A DNA stretch of 64,000 bases from Lysinibacillus sp. JNUCC-52. GTDB lineage: Bacteria > Bacillota > Bacilli > Bacillales_A > Planococcaceae. The DNA is taken from positions 2,347,501 to 2,411,500 of the forward strand of contig NZ_CP065546.1 in the NCBI RefSeq assembly GCF_015999545.1, read 5' to 3'. The notes beneath the pieces are model-generated. The model saw nothing but the letters and a program-made list of their open reading frames with translations. It was not told the origin of the DNA and did no database searches. The translations under genes and the position numbers were made by a program. Below, in pieces: positions 25,724 through 34,904 of this stretch. Position 1 is the stretch's first letter, and every line of letters begins with the position of its first letter.

Positions 25724-26617
25724 TTATGCTTTTTCACCAGCAATAGATAGCCACGTTACACATACAAGCATAACGAAAACTCCCACTAATTGCCACAATC
25801 CAAGCGATGTGCCGAACACAATTACTGAAATCACCATTGCCGTTAACGGTTCAATACTTGATAAGATACTTGTCTCTACAGCTGTAATATACTTCATGCT
25901 ACTTAAAAATAGAATAAATGCTAAAGTACCTGTAAATATTAATGCCATCATTAGTCCTGTAATTTTTAAATCTGTAAAGACAATCCATTGATTGGATTGC
26001 CATACACGACTTATTATACCTAGTGTTATTCCACCAATGAACATTCCCCATCCTACAACAAGTAACACATTCCATTCCTTCATAAGACGTGCTGGATATA
26101 GGGTGTAAAATGCAAATGTTAATCCAACCGCTACTCCCCATAATAAGGCTTTATTACTAACTAATAAAGAATCAAATGAAGCGTTCGTTAGTAGCAGGAA
26201 CAATCCTATTAATGTGCCAATAATACCTAACACTTGATATTTAGGGGGCCATTTCTTTAAACTAAGAGAGACATAAGCAACAACAAATATTGGGGCTAAA
26301 AATTGCAGTAACGTAGCTAATACAGCATTACTTTCATTTATAGCTCCGACAAAGGCATATTGTACTCCAAGCATCCCTACGATACCGAAGATGATGAGCT
26401 GCCTACTCCAAAGCTTTTGCTGCCAAATACAAAAAATATCTTTACCTGTTAACAACAAATATGTAAGTAAGAAAATACCTGCTACCGACAATCGTATTGT
26501 CAGCATAAAAGAGACTGTCAATGCTGTATGATTAAGTAACCATTCCATTAATGGTCCAGTTGCCCCCCATAGCATTGCTCCAGAGATAATAAAAAGTATA
26601 CCTTTTAATCGTTCCAT
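25724..26617 (-). CDS. EamA/DMT family permease
   Basis: 297 residues, almost entirely hydrophobic, with ten predicted membrane helices in two EamA repeats. The N-terminus GILFIISGAMLWGATGPLMEW and the second-repeat SSIEPLTAMVISVIVFG are typical of the drug/metabolite transporter superfamily. It could export amino acids or metabolites; the sequence does not say which. It lies 76 bp upstream of the ABC exporter operon on the same strand without a clear terminator between, so partial co-transcription is possible. Confidence 0.85.
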   Translation of the reverse strand: MERLKGILFIISGAMLWGATGPLMEWLLNHTALTVSFMLTIRLSVAGIFLLTYLLLTGKDIFCIWQQKLWSRQLIIFGIVGMLGVQYAFVGAINESNAVLATLLQFLAPIFVVAYVSLSLKKWPPKYQVLGIIGTLIGLFLLLTNASFDSLLVSNKALLWGVAVGLTFAFYTLYPARLMKEWNVLLVVGWGMFIGGITLGIISRVWQSNQWIVFTDLKITGLMMALIFTGTLAFILFLSSMKYITAVETSILSSIEPLTAMVISVIVFGTSLGLWQLVGVFVMLVCVTWLSIAGEKA

Positions 26618-26803
26618 CCAATTCCCGCTTCCTATATACGTACTAAAAATTGTTATTTTTCTTCAAAACTTTTCTTTTATTTTACTAGAAAAGTCCTATC
26701 TTTTCCGATTATCAAATATTTACAAATATATTCATAATGACTAATTCCCGATAATTCTCTATAATATTAGTATATATTGATTACCCAAGGAGATCGAATA
26801 ATC

Positions 26804-28825
26804 ATGAGTCTTAAGCACAAATCATTTACGATAGATGAGCATTATATAAATTCACTTCCTTTTCCTGCAATTGTCATAACACAAAATGGACAAGCAACTA
26901 TTTCAGGAAAACACGCTGAAGAATTATTTGGTTTTTCAGTCAATGACATTACAGGACATACTACTCCATCCATACATGAAAATCTACTAAGAAATCTTTC
27001 AAAAGAGACGTTTCAATCGATTTTACAAAATGAAGAAAGTACATATATAGATCAGGTTCAGGTTTACACCCAATCCAATGAAGAAATCACTACGGCCATG
27101 CTGGCTAAGCCATACTTTGAACAAGGTGAACATCTTATTCTTATTATGTTTATGTTACCAGAATTAATGATTAATTCGGTTTCAAACAGCAGCACTTATG
27201 TAGACTTAAAACAAGGTTTAGACTCTACATTTATGACCGTAACACTTGATCGTGACGGATTTATTTTAGAATGTAATGCTGAGTTTTTAAAAATTAGTCA
27301 ATGGACACCAAAGCGCGTTATCGGTAAAACATTCTGGCAATTATTCCCTGAAAATGAAGCGAGCGAAAAAATAACAAATACGATTTGGCGCAATTTAAAC
27401 AATGGAAACACATGGCAAGGTGAAATTGAAAAAGTTACGAAAACAGGTCAGTCATATTGGGTACTTCTCACAGCTATCCCAACGTTTAATTTAGAGGTAA
27501 ATGAGCAACAATTTATTTTAATTGAAAAGGATATTACAAAGTCTAAGACGATTCAGCATCAGCTTGAGAAAATTGCGTATATAGATACAGAAACAGGCCT
27601 AATGAATGCTCATCGACTGGAAAAAGTAATTTCTAAAATGATCGAGGAAGAAAAACACTTCTCCTTCGTCTATTTAAGTATCGATAAATTTTACACATTA
27701 AAAGAACTACATGATCAACAAATAAATCAAAGTCTTATTATTGAATTTACAAATCGTATTAAAATGTACTTCCAGGACAGCACAATGGCACGTATAAATG
27801 AAAATGATTTCGTTGTCATTACACCTTTAAGTGAATGGTTTATTCAAGGATTCTTGTCCTATTTACAACAGCATCCGATTTATAGCAGCAATATTGCCGT
27901 TCCTATTTCAATTAGTGGAGGAATTACACGCTTCCCTGAGGACCAGACGACTTTCTCTCAACTGATGAAAGCGTCTATTGCAACAATTACATCGGTGCGC
28001 GAAGCTGGTGGAGACAAAATTGTGTCACTTTCAAAAGCAACACATAAAGCTTTAAATCGTAAAGCCTTAATTGAAAAACGTCTACTACAAGCACTGGATC
28101 AGAAAAACTTAAAAGTACTTTATCAACCACAAGTGGATGTATACACGGGTAAAATTACAGCTGTAGAGGCTTTAGTTCGTTGGGAAGATGAAGTCATTGG
28201 CGTAGTTTCACCAGATGAGCTTATTCCAATTGCTGAGGAGACTGGGCTTATTAACAATATTGGTTCGTTTATGCTTGAGAAAGCTTGCGAACAAGCGCTT
28301 ATTTGGAAAAAGGCTGGTCTAAATTTAAAAGTGGCAATTAACTCTTCTGTCCGCGAATTCCGTGATAAAAACATGGCCAAGTCAATTCTTGAAATGCTGG
28401 CAAAAACGAATTGTCCAGCAAACCTTATTCAAATTGAAATTACAGAGAAATTTGCATTGGAAGCTGAAGCAGCGACCTTTATTACACAACAAATGCGCAA
28501 GCTTGAAAATGAAGGCATCGCTTTTGTCTTAGATGATTTCGGTACAGGTTATGGTTCATTCCGCTATATGCAAATTTTACCGATTGATACATTAAAAATT
28601 GATAAAGCATTTACTAGTTCGTTATTAAAATCCGAAAAATCACAAAAGCTTATGCATGGTATGATACAGTTAGGCAAATCCATGGAGCTAAAAGTGGTAG
28701 CTGAGGGTGTTGAAACAGCTGAGCAAGCTGATTTGTTAATTACTTACGGTTGCGATACGATTCAAGGTTTTTATATTAGCAAACCTGTTACGCCCGAAGA
28801 AATTGAAGCATTACTTGTAAAATAA
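26804..28825 (+). CDS. PAS-PAS-degenerate GGDEF-EAL protein, likely c-di-GMP phosphodiesterase
   Basis: 673 residues from ATG 26804, behind AAGGAGA (10-nt spacing). Two PAS-like domains (about 10-110 and 130-255; CNAEFLKISQWTPKRVIGKTF is the second core) precede a GGDEF-fold domain whose signature reads INENDF and which lacks the I-site, so it should not make c-di-GMP. The EAL domain (about 420-673) keeps EALVRW, ITEKFAL, LDDFGTGYGSFRYM, KIDKAF and VVAEGVET, i.e. metal ligands and loop 6, so hydrolysis of c-di-GMP is likely. No membrane segment is visible, so it should be a soluble sensor-phosphodiesterase. Single-gene unit with its own terminator. Confidence 0.92.
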   Translation: MSLKHKSFTIDEHYINSLPFPAIVITQNGQATISGKHAEELFGFSVNDITGHTTPSIHENLLRNLSKETFQSILQNEESTYIDQVQVYTQSNEEITTAMLAKPYFEQGEHLILIMFMLPELMINSVSNSSTYVDLKQGLDSTFMTVTLDRDGFILECNAEFLKISQWTPKRVIGKTFWQLFPENEASEKITNTIWRNLNNGNTWQGEIEKVTKTGQSYWVLLTAIPTFNLEVNEQQFILIEKDITKSKTIQHQLEKIAYIDTETGLMNAHRLEKVISKMIEEEKHFSFVYLSIDKFYTLKELHDQQINQSLIIEFTNRIKMYFQDSTMARINENDFVVITPLSEWFIQGFLSYLQQHPIYSSNIAVPISISGGITRFPEDQTTFSQLMKASIATITSVREAGGDKIVSLSKATHKALNRKALIEKRLLQALDQKNLKVLYQPQVDVYTGKITAVEALVRWEDEVIGVVSPDELIPIAEETGLINNIGSFMLEKACEQALIWKKAGLNLKVAINSSVREFRDKNMAKSILEMLAKTNCPANLIQIEITEKFALEAEAATFITQQMRKLENEGIAFVLDDFGTGYGSFRYMQILPIDTLKIDKAFTSSLLKSEKSQKLMHGMIQLGKSMELKVVAEGVETAEQADLLITYGCDTIQGFYISKPVTPEEIEALLVK

Positions 28826-28832
28826 GAGACAC

Positions 28833-28886
28833 GATAAAGAGCTGTTCCTAAGGATATAATCCCTTATGGAGCAGCTCTTTTTTATC
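28833..28886 (+). terminator. Terminator of the EAL gene
   Basis: GATAAAGAGCTG..CC pairs with GG..CAGCTCTTTTTTATC; it ends just before the convergent ThrE-type operon. Confidence 0.8.
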
Positions 28887-28914
28887 GCTTGTCATCATAT
28901 AAAGTCAATAGCAT

Positions 28915-29382
28915 TTATTTTCTGTAAGTCTTTTGCAACTTTAACTTGCCCGACCGTACAGCCCGAAACACAAACTGCATTAATACTTCTGCAAACACTA
29001 GGCCCATAACAATAGCACCTGTAATTAAAAACGCCTTCAGCCCATACTGTAAGCCTTGTAAATAATCGTCTTCGACTACATTTCGCATTGCATTGTAAGC
29101 CATCCCCCCTGGTACAAGAGGAATTATTCCCGCAACAATAAAGATAATCATTGGCATCTTAAAACGTCGGGCATATAAGTGCGCAACAATCGCAATGACA
29201 AATGAGCTAAAAAACGAAGCGTCTACAACATCCATTCCGTGCTCTGTTAATAAATAATAAATCATCCAGCCAATGACACCTACAAAACCACAATGAAACA
29301 AGGTTTTTCTAGGAACATTAAAAATAATCGCAATGCCTGCTGTTGAAAAAAAGCTCACGATTAATTGTACGAATATATCCAT
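28915..29382 (-). CDS. Threonine/serine exporter family, C-terminal-half protein (ThrE_2/YjjB-like)
   Basis: 155 residues with about four or five membrane helices; IIFIVAGIIPLVPGGMAYNAM is the family's conserved loop-helix with the Pro-Gly pair. ThrE proteins of actinobacteria are a single chain; in Firmicutes and enterics the function is split into a YjjP-like and a YjjB-like gene, as here. GGAGGCGGAAAAA precedes ATG 29382, and the partner stops 12 bp upstream, so both are one operon. The transported substrate (threonine/serine or a dicarboxylate) cannot be decided from sequence. Confidence 0.85.
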   Translation of the reverse strand: MDIFVQLIVSFFSTAGIAIIFNVPRKTLFHCGFVGVIGWMIYYLLTEHGMDVVDASFFSSFVIAIVAHLYARRFKMPMIIFIVAGIIPLVPGGMAYNAMRNVVEDDYLQGLQYGLKAFLITGAIVMGLVFAEVLMQFVFRAVRSGKLKLQKTYRK

Positions 29383-29394
29383 TTTTTCCGCCTC

Positions 29395-30147
29395 CTAAAA
29401 CGATAGGATGACGGCAATTGCAGAGCCGATAGCAAAAGCCGTTAAAAACGCCTCTGCTCCTTTTGCCATCCCTGACATAAAATGACCCGCCATTAAATCC
29501 CTTACCGCATTGGTGATTAAAATACCTGGCACTAGTGGCATAACAGAGCTAATGATAATTTTATCAATTTCTGTACCGTAGTGAAATTTCACCGCAAAAA
29601 AAGCAATAGTACCAATAATTAACGAAGCTGTGAACTCCGAGAAAAACTTCACTTTTGTTAAATGGTTCATTAAAATAAGAGTAAGAAACCCTAACCCTCC
29701 TGCTATAAATGCCGCAGGGAAATCAGACCATCCACCCTTAAACATAATTAGAAAACAGCCACTCGCAAGTGCTGCTGCAAATACTTGTATATACATTGGC
29801 AAAAAATAATTTGTTTTTTGTATCGTCTTTAGCTCGTCATAAGCGTCTTCTAATGATATTATGTGAGATGTGAGTCTACGAGATACTGAATTTACCATGG
29901 ATATTTTTTGTAAATCAGTAACCCTACTGGAAATCGAAGTGATTCTCGTCGGCTGTGTCTTGCCTAACGAAAAAATGATCCCTGTAGGTGTAGCATAACA
30001 TTGCGCATCTAGCATATTTTGAGATTGTGCCATACGTAACATCGTATCTTCTACACGATATGTTTCTGCACCACTTTCAATCATAATTCGCCCTGCAAGT
30101 AACAAGCAGTCAATAGTAAATTCATTATCCACTTCATGTGATAGCAT
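29395..30147 (-). CDS. Threonine/serine exporter family, N-terminal-half protein (ThrE/YjjP-like)
   Basis: 250 residues. The soluble N-terminal third has the family's CLLLAGRIMIESGAETYRVE and YATPTGIIFSL motifs (about 14-60); the C-terminal part carries about five membrane helices, with a second VMPLVPGILITNAVRDLMAGH motif matching the Pro-Gly loop of the partner. AAGGAGGTAG precedes ATG 30147. First gene of the two-gene exporter operon. Confidence 0.87.
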   Translation of the reverse strand: MLSHEVDNEFTIDCLLLAGRIMIESGAETYRVEDTMLRMAQSQNMLDAQCYATPTGIIFSLGKTQPTRITSISSRVTDLQKISMVNSVSRRLTSHIISLEDAYDELKTIQKTNYFLPMYIQVFAAALASGCFLIMFKGGWSDFPAAFIAGGLGFLTLILMNHLTKVKFFSEFTASLIIGTIAFFAVKFHYGTEIDKIIISSVMPLVPGILITNAVRDLMAGHFMSGMAKGAEAFLTAFAIGSAIAVILSF

Positions 30148-30517
30148 TCCAGTTATCTACCTCCTTCAAAAGGTTCCTTGCATATAGTAACGAACTGTAA
30201 ATAAAAACTCAACCAAAAATCTTCGATATTATCAATTATATTTTGGAATAATTGTATCTGTCGCTAAATGATACAATGCCTTCACTTCAAAATCCATTTA
30301 TTAATCGAATTTAATTGAGCTTTAACCTGTAAAATCAATTTGCAAGATGGACTATTTATAAGTTATTTGCATGGTAGTTATAAAAAACTGTTACATATTC
30401 AATTTTTTATTATATTTCTATTTAATTGTAAAAAATATTTGTAGATTTCTATAACTTTTCCTATGACTCGTACGTCTGATTTTATAGAAGAATAATTATA
30501 GAAAGGAGCGGACCCCA
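30148..30517. other. Divergent intergenic region, ThrE operon / pdaC
   Basis: 370 bp, AT-rich. The one notable element is a perfect inverted repeat ATTGTATC (30251-30258) / GATACAAT (30270-30277) about 110 bp upstream of the exporter start; it may be an operator. No ORF with a ribosome site is seen. Confidence 0.4.
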
Positions 30518-31924
30518 TTGATAGAGGAACGCAGAAAAAGACGCCGCCCAATAATTGATTTATTGTTAATTGGGCTCATTGTTACATTAATATCCATCAT
30601 CCTTGTTATTATACTATCTAAGGATGAATTTAAATTCCAAAAAATCAGTGCCTCGAAAGACACAAATAGTGAATCTAATTTATCCACAGAAAACTCTGCG
30701 TTTCCTGGCATACGTATTGTATCTGACGTTTCTAAAGACAAACGTTCACCTTTTGCCGTTCACTATCCACAAACAGAAAATAAAGTTTTTAACGAGACCG
30801 TACTACAATATATTACGGAGGCTAAAGACAACTATCTGTCATCTATGAAAAAAAATAAAGATAAAAAGGCGCAAGGTGAACTTACTATAAATTTAGAGAC
30901 CTTCCCATATCACGAGCATTACTATTCATTTGTCTTGACGAAAATGCTGTATTTAGGCGGAGCAAATCATGTCGTTTCAACAAAAACATTTTTCTATAAT
31001 AACGAGACAGGTGAGCAAATTAATATACAAACGTTATTACAAAACGATAACAATAACTTATCAACTTTAGCGGCATATGTTCGCAAAGACTTACAACAAA
31101 ATCTTCAGTTAAAAGAAATGCTAAATGAAGAAGAGCTACTTAAAGTAACGGAGCCAAAATGGGAAAACTTTAATCGCTTTGCCATTGTCGATGATTCGAT
31201 ACACTTTTACTTTGACGAGTATGAAATCGCAAGTGGATCAGCAGGTGCACCTATCGTGAAACTTTCCCTTTCACTTATCAATCCATTGTTAGCATCTGAA
31301 TTCCAAATTGCTATGGAGACAATGGAACCGACAAACCCTCCTGTACCCCCAGGAGATCCAAACGTTAAACGTATTGCGTTAACATTTGACGACGGTCCAC
31401 ATCCAAAAGTAACCGAACAAATTTTAAATACGCTCGACAAGTACCATGCTAAAGCTACATTCTTTATGCTTGGCAGTCGTGTGAAGCATTATCCTGATGT
31501 CGCTAGGGATGTTCTCGCACGTGGACATGAAGTTGGCAATCATACATGGAACCATCCTGTATTGACAAAAATGCCATTAGAACAAGTATTAAAAGAATAT
31601 ACATCTACCGCTAATGAAATTGAATTAGCAATTAATCAAGGCGCAACCGTTTTTAGACCACCATATGGAGCGACTAATGATGAAATTAACGAAAAAATAC
31701 CAGTTCCTGTAGTACTTTGGAGCATTGATACATTAGACTGGAAACATCGTAACTCACAATTATTATTAACGTACATTAAAAGTAATTTGCACAATAACTC
31801 CATCGTTTTAATGCATGATATTCATCAATCGACAGCAGATGGACTGGATGCTGTACTCGCTTATTTACAAGGTGAAGGCTATGAGTTTGTGACAGTGTCT
31901 GAAATCCTCCCTTATCGTCAATAG
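30518..31924 (+). CDS. pdaC: PdaC-type peptidoglycan/polysaccharide deacetylase
   Basis: 468 residues from TTG 30518 behind GAAAGGAG. A positively charged N-terminus (RRKRRRPI) and one membrane helix (about 14-34) anchor it outside the cell. The middle (about 60-270) matches the DUF4163/DUF3298 pair of B. subtilis PdaC, including FVLTKMLYLGGANH and DDSIHFYFDEYEIASGSAG. The C-terminal NodB domain has TFDDGPHP (catalytic Asp plus metal Asp), GNHTWNHPVL (metal His pair), FRPPYGATN and a final HDIHQSTADGL. Same architecture and nearly the same length as PdaC (467). Expected action: deacetylation of peptidoglycan sugars. Confidence 0.9.
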   Translation: MIEERRKRRRPIIDLLLIGLIVTLISIILVIILSKDEFKFQKISASKDTNSESNLSTENSAFPGIRIVSDVSKDKRSPFAVHYPQTENKVFNETVLQYITEAKDNYLSSMKKNKDKKAQGELTINLETFPYHEHYYSFVLTKMLYLGGANHVVSTKTFFYNNETGEQINIQTLLQNDNNNLSTLAAYVRKDLQQNLQLKEMLNEEELLKVTEPKWENFNRFAIVDDSIHFYFDEYEIASGSAGAPIVKLSLSLINPLLASEFQIAMETMEPTNPPVPPGDPNVKRIALTFDDGPHPKVTEQILNTLDKYHAKATFFMLGSRVKHYPDVARDVLARGHEVGNHTWNHPVLTKMPLEQVLKEYTSTANEIELAINQGATVFRPPYGATNDEINEKIPVPVVLWSIDTLDWKHRNSQLLLTYIKSNLHNNSIVLMHDIHQSTADGLDAVLAYLQGEGYEFVTVSEILPYRQ

Positions 31925-31933
31925 CAAGAATAG

Positions 31934-31972
31934 AAAAAGTGTTAGATTGAATTGGTCAATCTAACACTTTTT
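31934..31972 (+). terminator. Invariant-arm terminator hairpin, copy T2
   Basis: Identical arms AAAAAGTGTTAGATTGA (31934-31950) and complement (31956-31972), 5-nt loop. A flanking ATAGC / GCTAT pair extends the stem imperfectly. Confidence 0.9.
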
Positions 31973-31982
31973 GCTATGTCAT

Positions 31983-32047
31983 TTACGTTGATGTCCGCTA
32001 CGATGGATGGTGCTTTCTGCACGACACCGTATGCCATGCCTTCGCTT
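31983..32047 (+). repeat. GC-rich palindromic repeat, truncated and decayed copy (R4)
   Basis: ACGTTGATGTCCGCTACG..TGCTTTCTGCACGACACCGTATGCC..CCTTCGC aligns with the left half of R3 (CGTTGTTGTCCGCTACGG...). The right half is missing; the copy stops against the 3' end of the convergent beta-propeller gene. It keeps the same position relative to the hairpin as R2 and R3. Confidence 0.65.
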
Positions 32048-34147
32048 CTATTTAATCGTTAACGTATCTAACGGTTTGAAATCTTTTAGCGAGTAACTCT
32101 TTACTTCATTGCGTGCAATTGTATACAAAGTGTCCTCGACGTAAACTACACGTTGGACGTTCTGCTCCCAATTTTCATATGGCTCACCAGCGGTTTTATG
32201 AATAATATTCCCTTTTAGTGCAATGCCCTTCTCCGCTGTTATTTCATAAATTTGTGCACCTTGGCCTTGGTAAACGACTTCATCGCCCTTCCCTTCCTCA
32301 TAAAGCACAACAGGGAAGCCGAAGTAGTTAAGGTCTTTATTGCGGAATAATGCTTTAGGGTTGTATTGTACATCTGAATAAGAGCCTTTCCCTCCGATTT
32401 TTACAGTAGATTGCTCTTTGGGGTTTTTAAAATCTGTAACATCGAATAACGACATTTTCATATTAGTCGTTACCGTGAAATTACGCTTCGTATAAGAATC
32501 AAAGCGTTCCTCTGTATCATAACCAATCCCAATTAAGTGTGTATCATCTAACGGATGTAAATAGTTGCTAAACCCTGGAATTTTTAATTCACCTAGCACT
32601 GTTGGCTTTTTCGGATTGGCTACATCGATAACAAAAAGTGGATCTACTTGTTTAAATGTTACGACATAAGCTTTCTCTCCCATAAAGCGTGCTGAATACA
32701 CTTTTTCTCCTGGTGCCAAATCCTTTACTGCACCAATTTCCTTTAAGCTTTTATCTAAAATAAACAGATGATTTCGGGAAATATTTTTCTCATCCCACAT
32801 ATTTCCTTCTGTCGTTACGATGCGGAAATTCCCCTCGTACTCATCCATTGAATATTGGTTTAACACAGAACCTTTAACTTCACTCGTACCAACAAAGCTC
32901 AAGGCTGTTCCATCTAAATCCCATTTAAACACCTGTGTATTACTTGATAAAGGCATCCAGATTCTATCCATAATACCGCCAAGTGGCACTGCTTGATTGC
33001 CATCATAAATTGGTGTAGTTAAATATAGTGCATCTTCTGACATATAAAGTCCACTGCTACCGCCTAAATATCCTTTTGTGTTAGCAGTAGTTTTGGCCCC
33101 ATTTTTTAAATCAATTGCCGTAATTAAACTATATGTGCCATCCATTGTATTTGGTAAAATCGAAATCTTATCAAGTGATAAGCTTTTGTATTCCTTACTT
33201 TCAACACTATCATACATTATTGGCTTTAAATCATGTGTGCCTTCTTCTTGAAGAATCCAATAATTCGGATGCATATTACCGATTAAATACAGCGTATCAT
33301 TTGTAATACGCATATCCTGTAAATAGCCCTCCTGAGCGACTTCACGTATGAATTTCGGATTTTTCGGATTAGTAATATCATAAAAAACTGCCGTCGACAT
33401 GCTTGTGCCTGATTTTTCAATATAGTCTTCTCCGATAGCAATTAATACATTATCGTATAATGCTAGCTTCACAATATATTGAGATTCCTTTTGTTTAATT
33501 GTCGTTGCCAGCTTCAAGCTTTTAGGATTATTTGCATCCACAACCGTTATACTTTGATCTTTTACAGCGTAAATAAAGCCATCTTTTACAACGACTATAT
33601 CGCCCTCTTCGACACCTTCAACTTGGTTGTTTGTCGTAGAAGAATCATTAGCTGAAGATGCGCTATCTTTACTACTTGAAGTACTCTCTTCAAGGATGCC
33701 CATTTCTGGCGCCTTACTACCATTTGCAATTATGGCTTCAAAATATTGCTGTAGTTCTTTTTCAGTTTTTACTGCCTCTAGTTTTTCAATAACAGTAAAT
33801 GCAATATCATGAGATGTTGTTTTAAGCGTACTATAAGCGAATGCTGCTTTATCTACATGTAATCGATAACTACCTGGAGAAAGTTTACTAACAATCAGTG
33901 ATTTTTTATCTTCTCCCAACGTAATTGTTGCTGTTACCGTTTGCCCCGCTTCATCGGTAACGTAGACAAATTCATCCGTTATGTTTGTTGATTTTAATGC
34001 TTGTGTAAAGGATGCTGTCCAACTTTGCGTTGACATAATTGTACTTGTTGCTTTCGCATGCGCTTCTGGGGAAACGATAAATGTGAAGACCCCTGGCAAA
34101 ACAGCTAAAACGACGATAATCATTATGGCTAGCCATTTACCTCTCAT
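32048..34147 (-). CDS. Secreted beta-propeller domain protein
   Basis: 699 residues from ATG 34147; GAAGGAG lies 9 nt upstream and overlaps an earlier in-frame ATG at 34165, which is therefore unlikely. A signal peptide with a strong hydrophobic core ends at about EAHAKA. Residues about 40-120 look like an Ig-like/Big_5 domain (ITDEFVYVTDEAGQTVTATI). After a Ser/Thr/Asn-rich linker (about 160-185), the rest matches the 'beta propeller domain' family (PF09826 type): repeated blades such as VVVKDGFIYAVKDQSITVVDANNPKSL and PLFVIDVANPKKPTVLGEL. It is probably extracellular or membrane-attached; function unknown. The gene is convergent with pdaC. Confidence 0.85.
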   Translation of the reverse strand: MRGKWLAIMIIVVLAVLPGVFTFIVSPEAHAKATSTIMSTQSWTASFTQALKSTNITDEFVYVTDEAGQTVTATITLGEDKKSLIVSKLSPGSYRLHVDKAAFAYSTLKTTSHDIAFTVIEKLEAVKTEKELQQYFEAIIANGSKAPEMGILEESTSSSKDSASSANDSSTTNNQVEGVEEGDIVVVKDGFIYAVKDQSITVVDANNPKSLKLATTIKQKESQYIVKLALYDNVLIAIGEDYIEKSGTSMSTAVFYDITNPKNPKFIREVAQEGYLQDMRITNDTLYLIGNMHPNYWILQEEGTHDLKPIMYDSVESKEYKSLSLDKISILPNTMDGTYSLITAIDLKNGAKTTANTKGYLGGSSGLYMSEDALYLTTPIYDGNQAVPLGGIMDRIWMPLSSNTQVFKWDLDGTALSFVGTSEVKGSVLNQYSMDEYEGNFRIVTTEGNMWDEKNISRNHLFILDKSLKEIGAVKDLAPGEKVYSARFMGEKAYVVTFKQVDPLFVIDVANPKKPTVLGELKIPGFSNYLHPLDDTHLIGIGYDTEERFDSYTKRNFTVTTNMKMSLFDVTDFKNPKEQSTVKIGGKGSYSDVQYNPKALFRNKDLNYFGFPVVLYEEGKGDEVVYQGQGAQIYEITAEKGIALKGNIIHKTAGEPYENWEQNVQRVVYVEDTLYTIARNEVKSYSLKDFKPLDTLTIK

Positions 34148-34284
34148 TATTTTCCACTCCTTCATATACTTGTTTTATAATTAGACTACTAAAGTGTTAT
34201 AAAGTTACATTTAAAGAAAAAATTTTATAAAAAATAAAAGCGATACATTGAAACAAAACTTCGAGGAGCATGTCGGTAAATAAA

Positions 34285-34325
34285 AATAATCCATTTTGAT
34301 AAAAATATTATCAAAATGGATTATT
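34285..34325 (-). terminator. Terminator of the SRPBCC gene
   Basis: Perfect 18-bp inverted repeat AATAATCCATTTTGATAA / TTATCAAAATGGATTATT, 5-nt loop, then T-rich on the minus strand. Confidence 0.8.
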
Positions 34326-34365
34326 TATTAATGGTTGCTAATAAGGACTGTCCTTACTTCTCCTC

Positions 34366-34827
34366 TTATAAACCTTCACCAAAATCTAGCGTGCTACCTG
34401 TTTCTACTAAAGTTTTTGTATTACTTAAAATCATCCACCAAGCTATGTCACTGTTGTCATAGGAGGCATCGCCTTCTTTCCATTGGTCATGAATAAGTGT
34501 CAATTTCGTGCATGATCCAACAGGCTCTAAAAGATAAGAAATTCTTGATTCCAATGCTTTATTTTCCTTTACATAAGACTTTCCAGGATAGTGAGTAAAA
34601 CGTAGTAAGCGATTTGGTTCATATTCCAATACGTTGCCATATACATGTACTGTTTTATCTCCATCTACACCTGGACCGACATATTCCAAAAGGTCACCAA
34701 CTTGAAATGTAGAGTTAATGACAGAACCATAATAAATTTGTTTTGTACCTTCAGGAGAGATAAGTGCTTTCCAAACTTCCTCAGGTGTACCTGCAATAAA
34801 AAATTGATATTTTAAATCATTCATCAT
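34366..34827 (-). CDS. SRPBCC (AHSA1-like) domain protein
   Basis: 153 residues from ATG 34827 (AGGAGGT at 34834-34840, spacing 6; ATG 34824 is also possible). An earlier in-frame start at 34860 would place the ribosome site in the coding region. FFIAGTPEEVWKALISPEGTKQIYYG is the standard AHSA1 opening, and TKLTLIHDQWKEGD the fifth strand; this START-like fold makes a hydrophobic ligand cavity. Preceded upstream by a YafY-type regulator on the same strand, a combination frequently seen in Bacilli, but a terminator hairpin lies between. Function unknown. Confidence 0.87.
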   Translation of the reverse strand: MMNDLKYQFFIAGTPEEVWKALISPEGTKQIYYGSVINSTFQVGDLLEYVGPGVDGDKTVHVYGNVLEYEPNRLLRFTHYPGKSYVKENKALESRISYLLEPVGSCTKLTLIHDQWKEGDASYDNSDIAWWMILSNTKTLVETGSTLDFGEGL

Positions 34828-34873
34828 TTTTATACCTCCTAATAATTTTGTTTTGAACATTTACAGTATAAAA

Positions 34874-34904
34874 AAACTTCACTGACAACTACGGTCAGTG
34901 AAGT
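34874..34904 (-). terminator. Terminator overlapping the YafY regulator stop codon
   Basis: ACTTCACTGAC pairs with GTCAGTGAAGT, then TTTTTTT on the minus strand. The 5' arm includes the TGA stop of the regulator gene (34895-34897). Confidence 0.8.
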
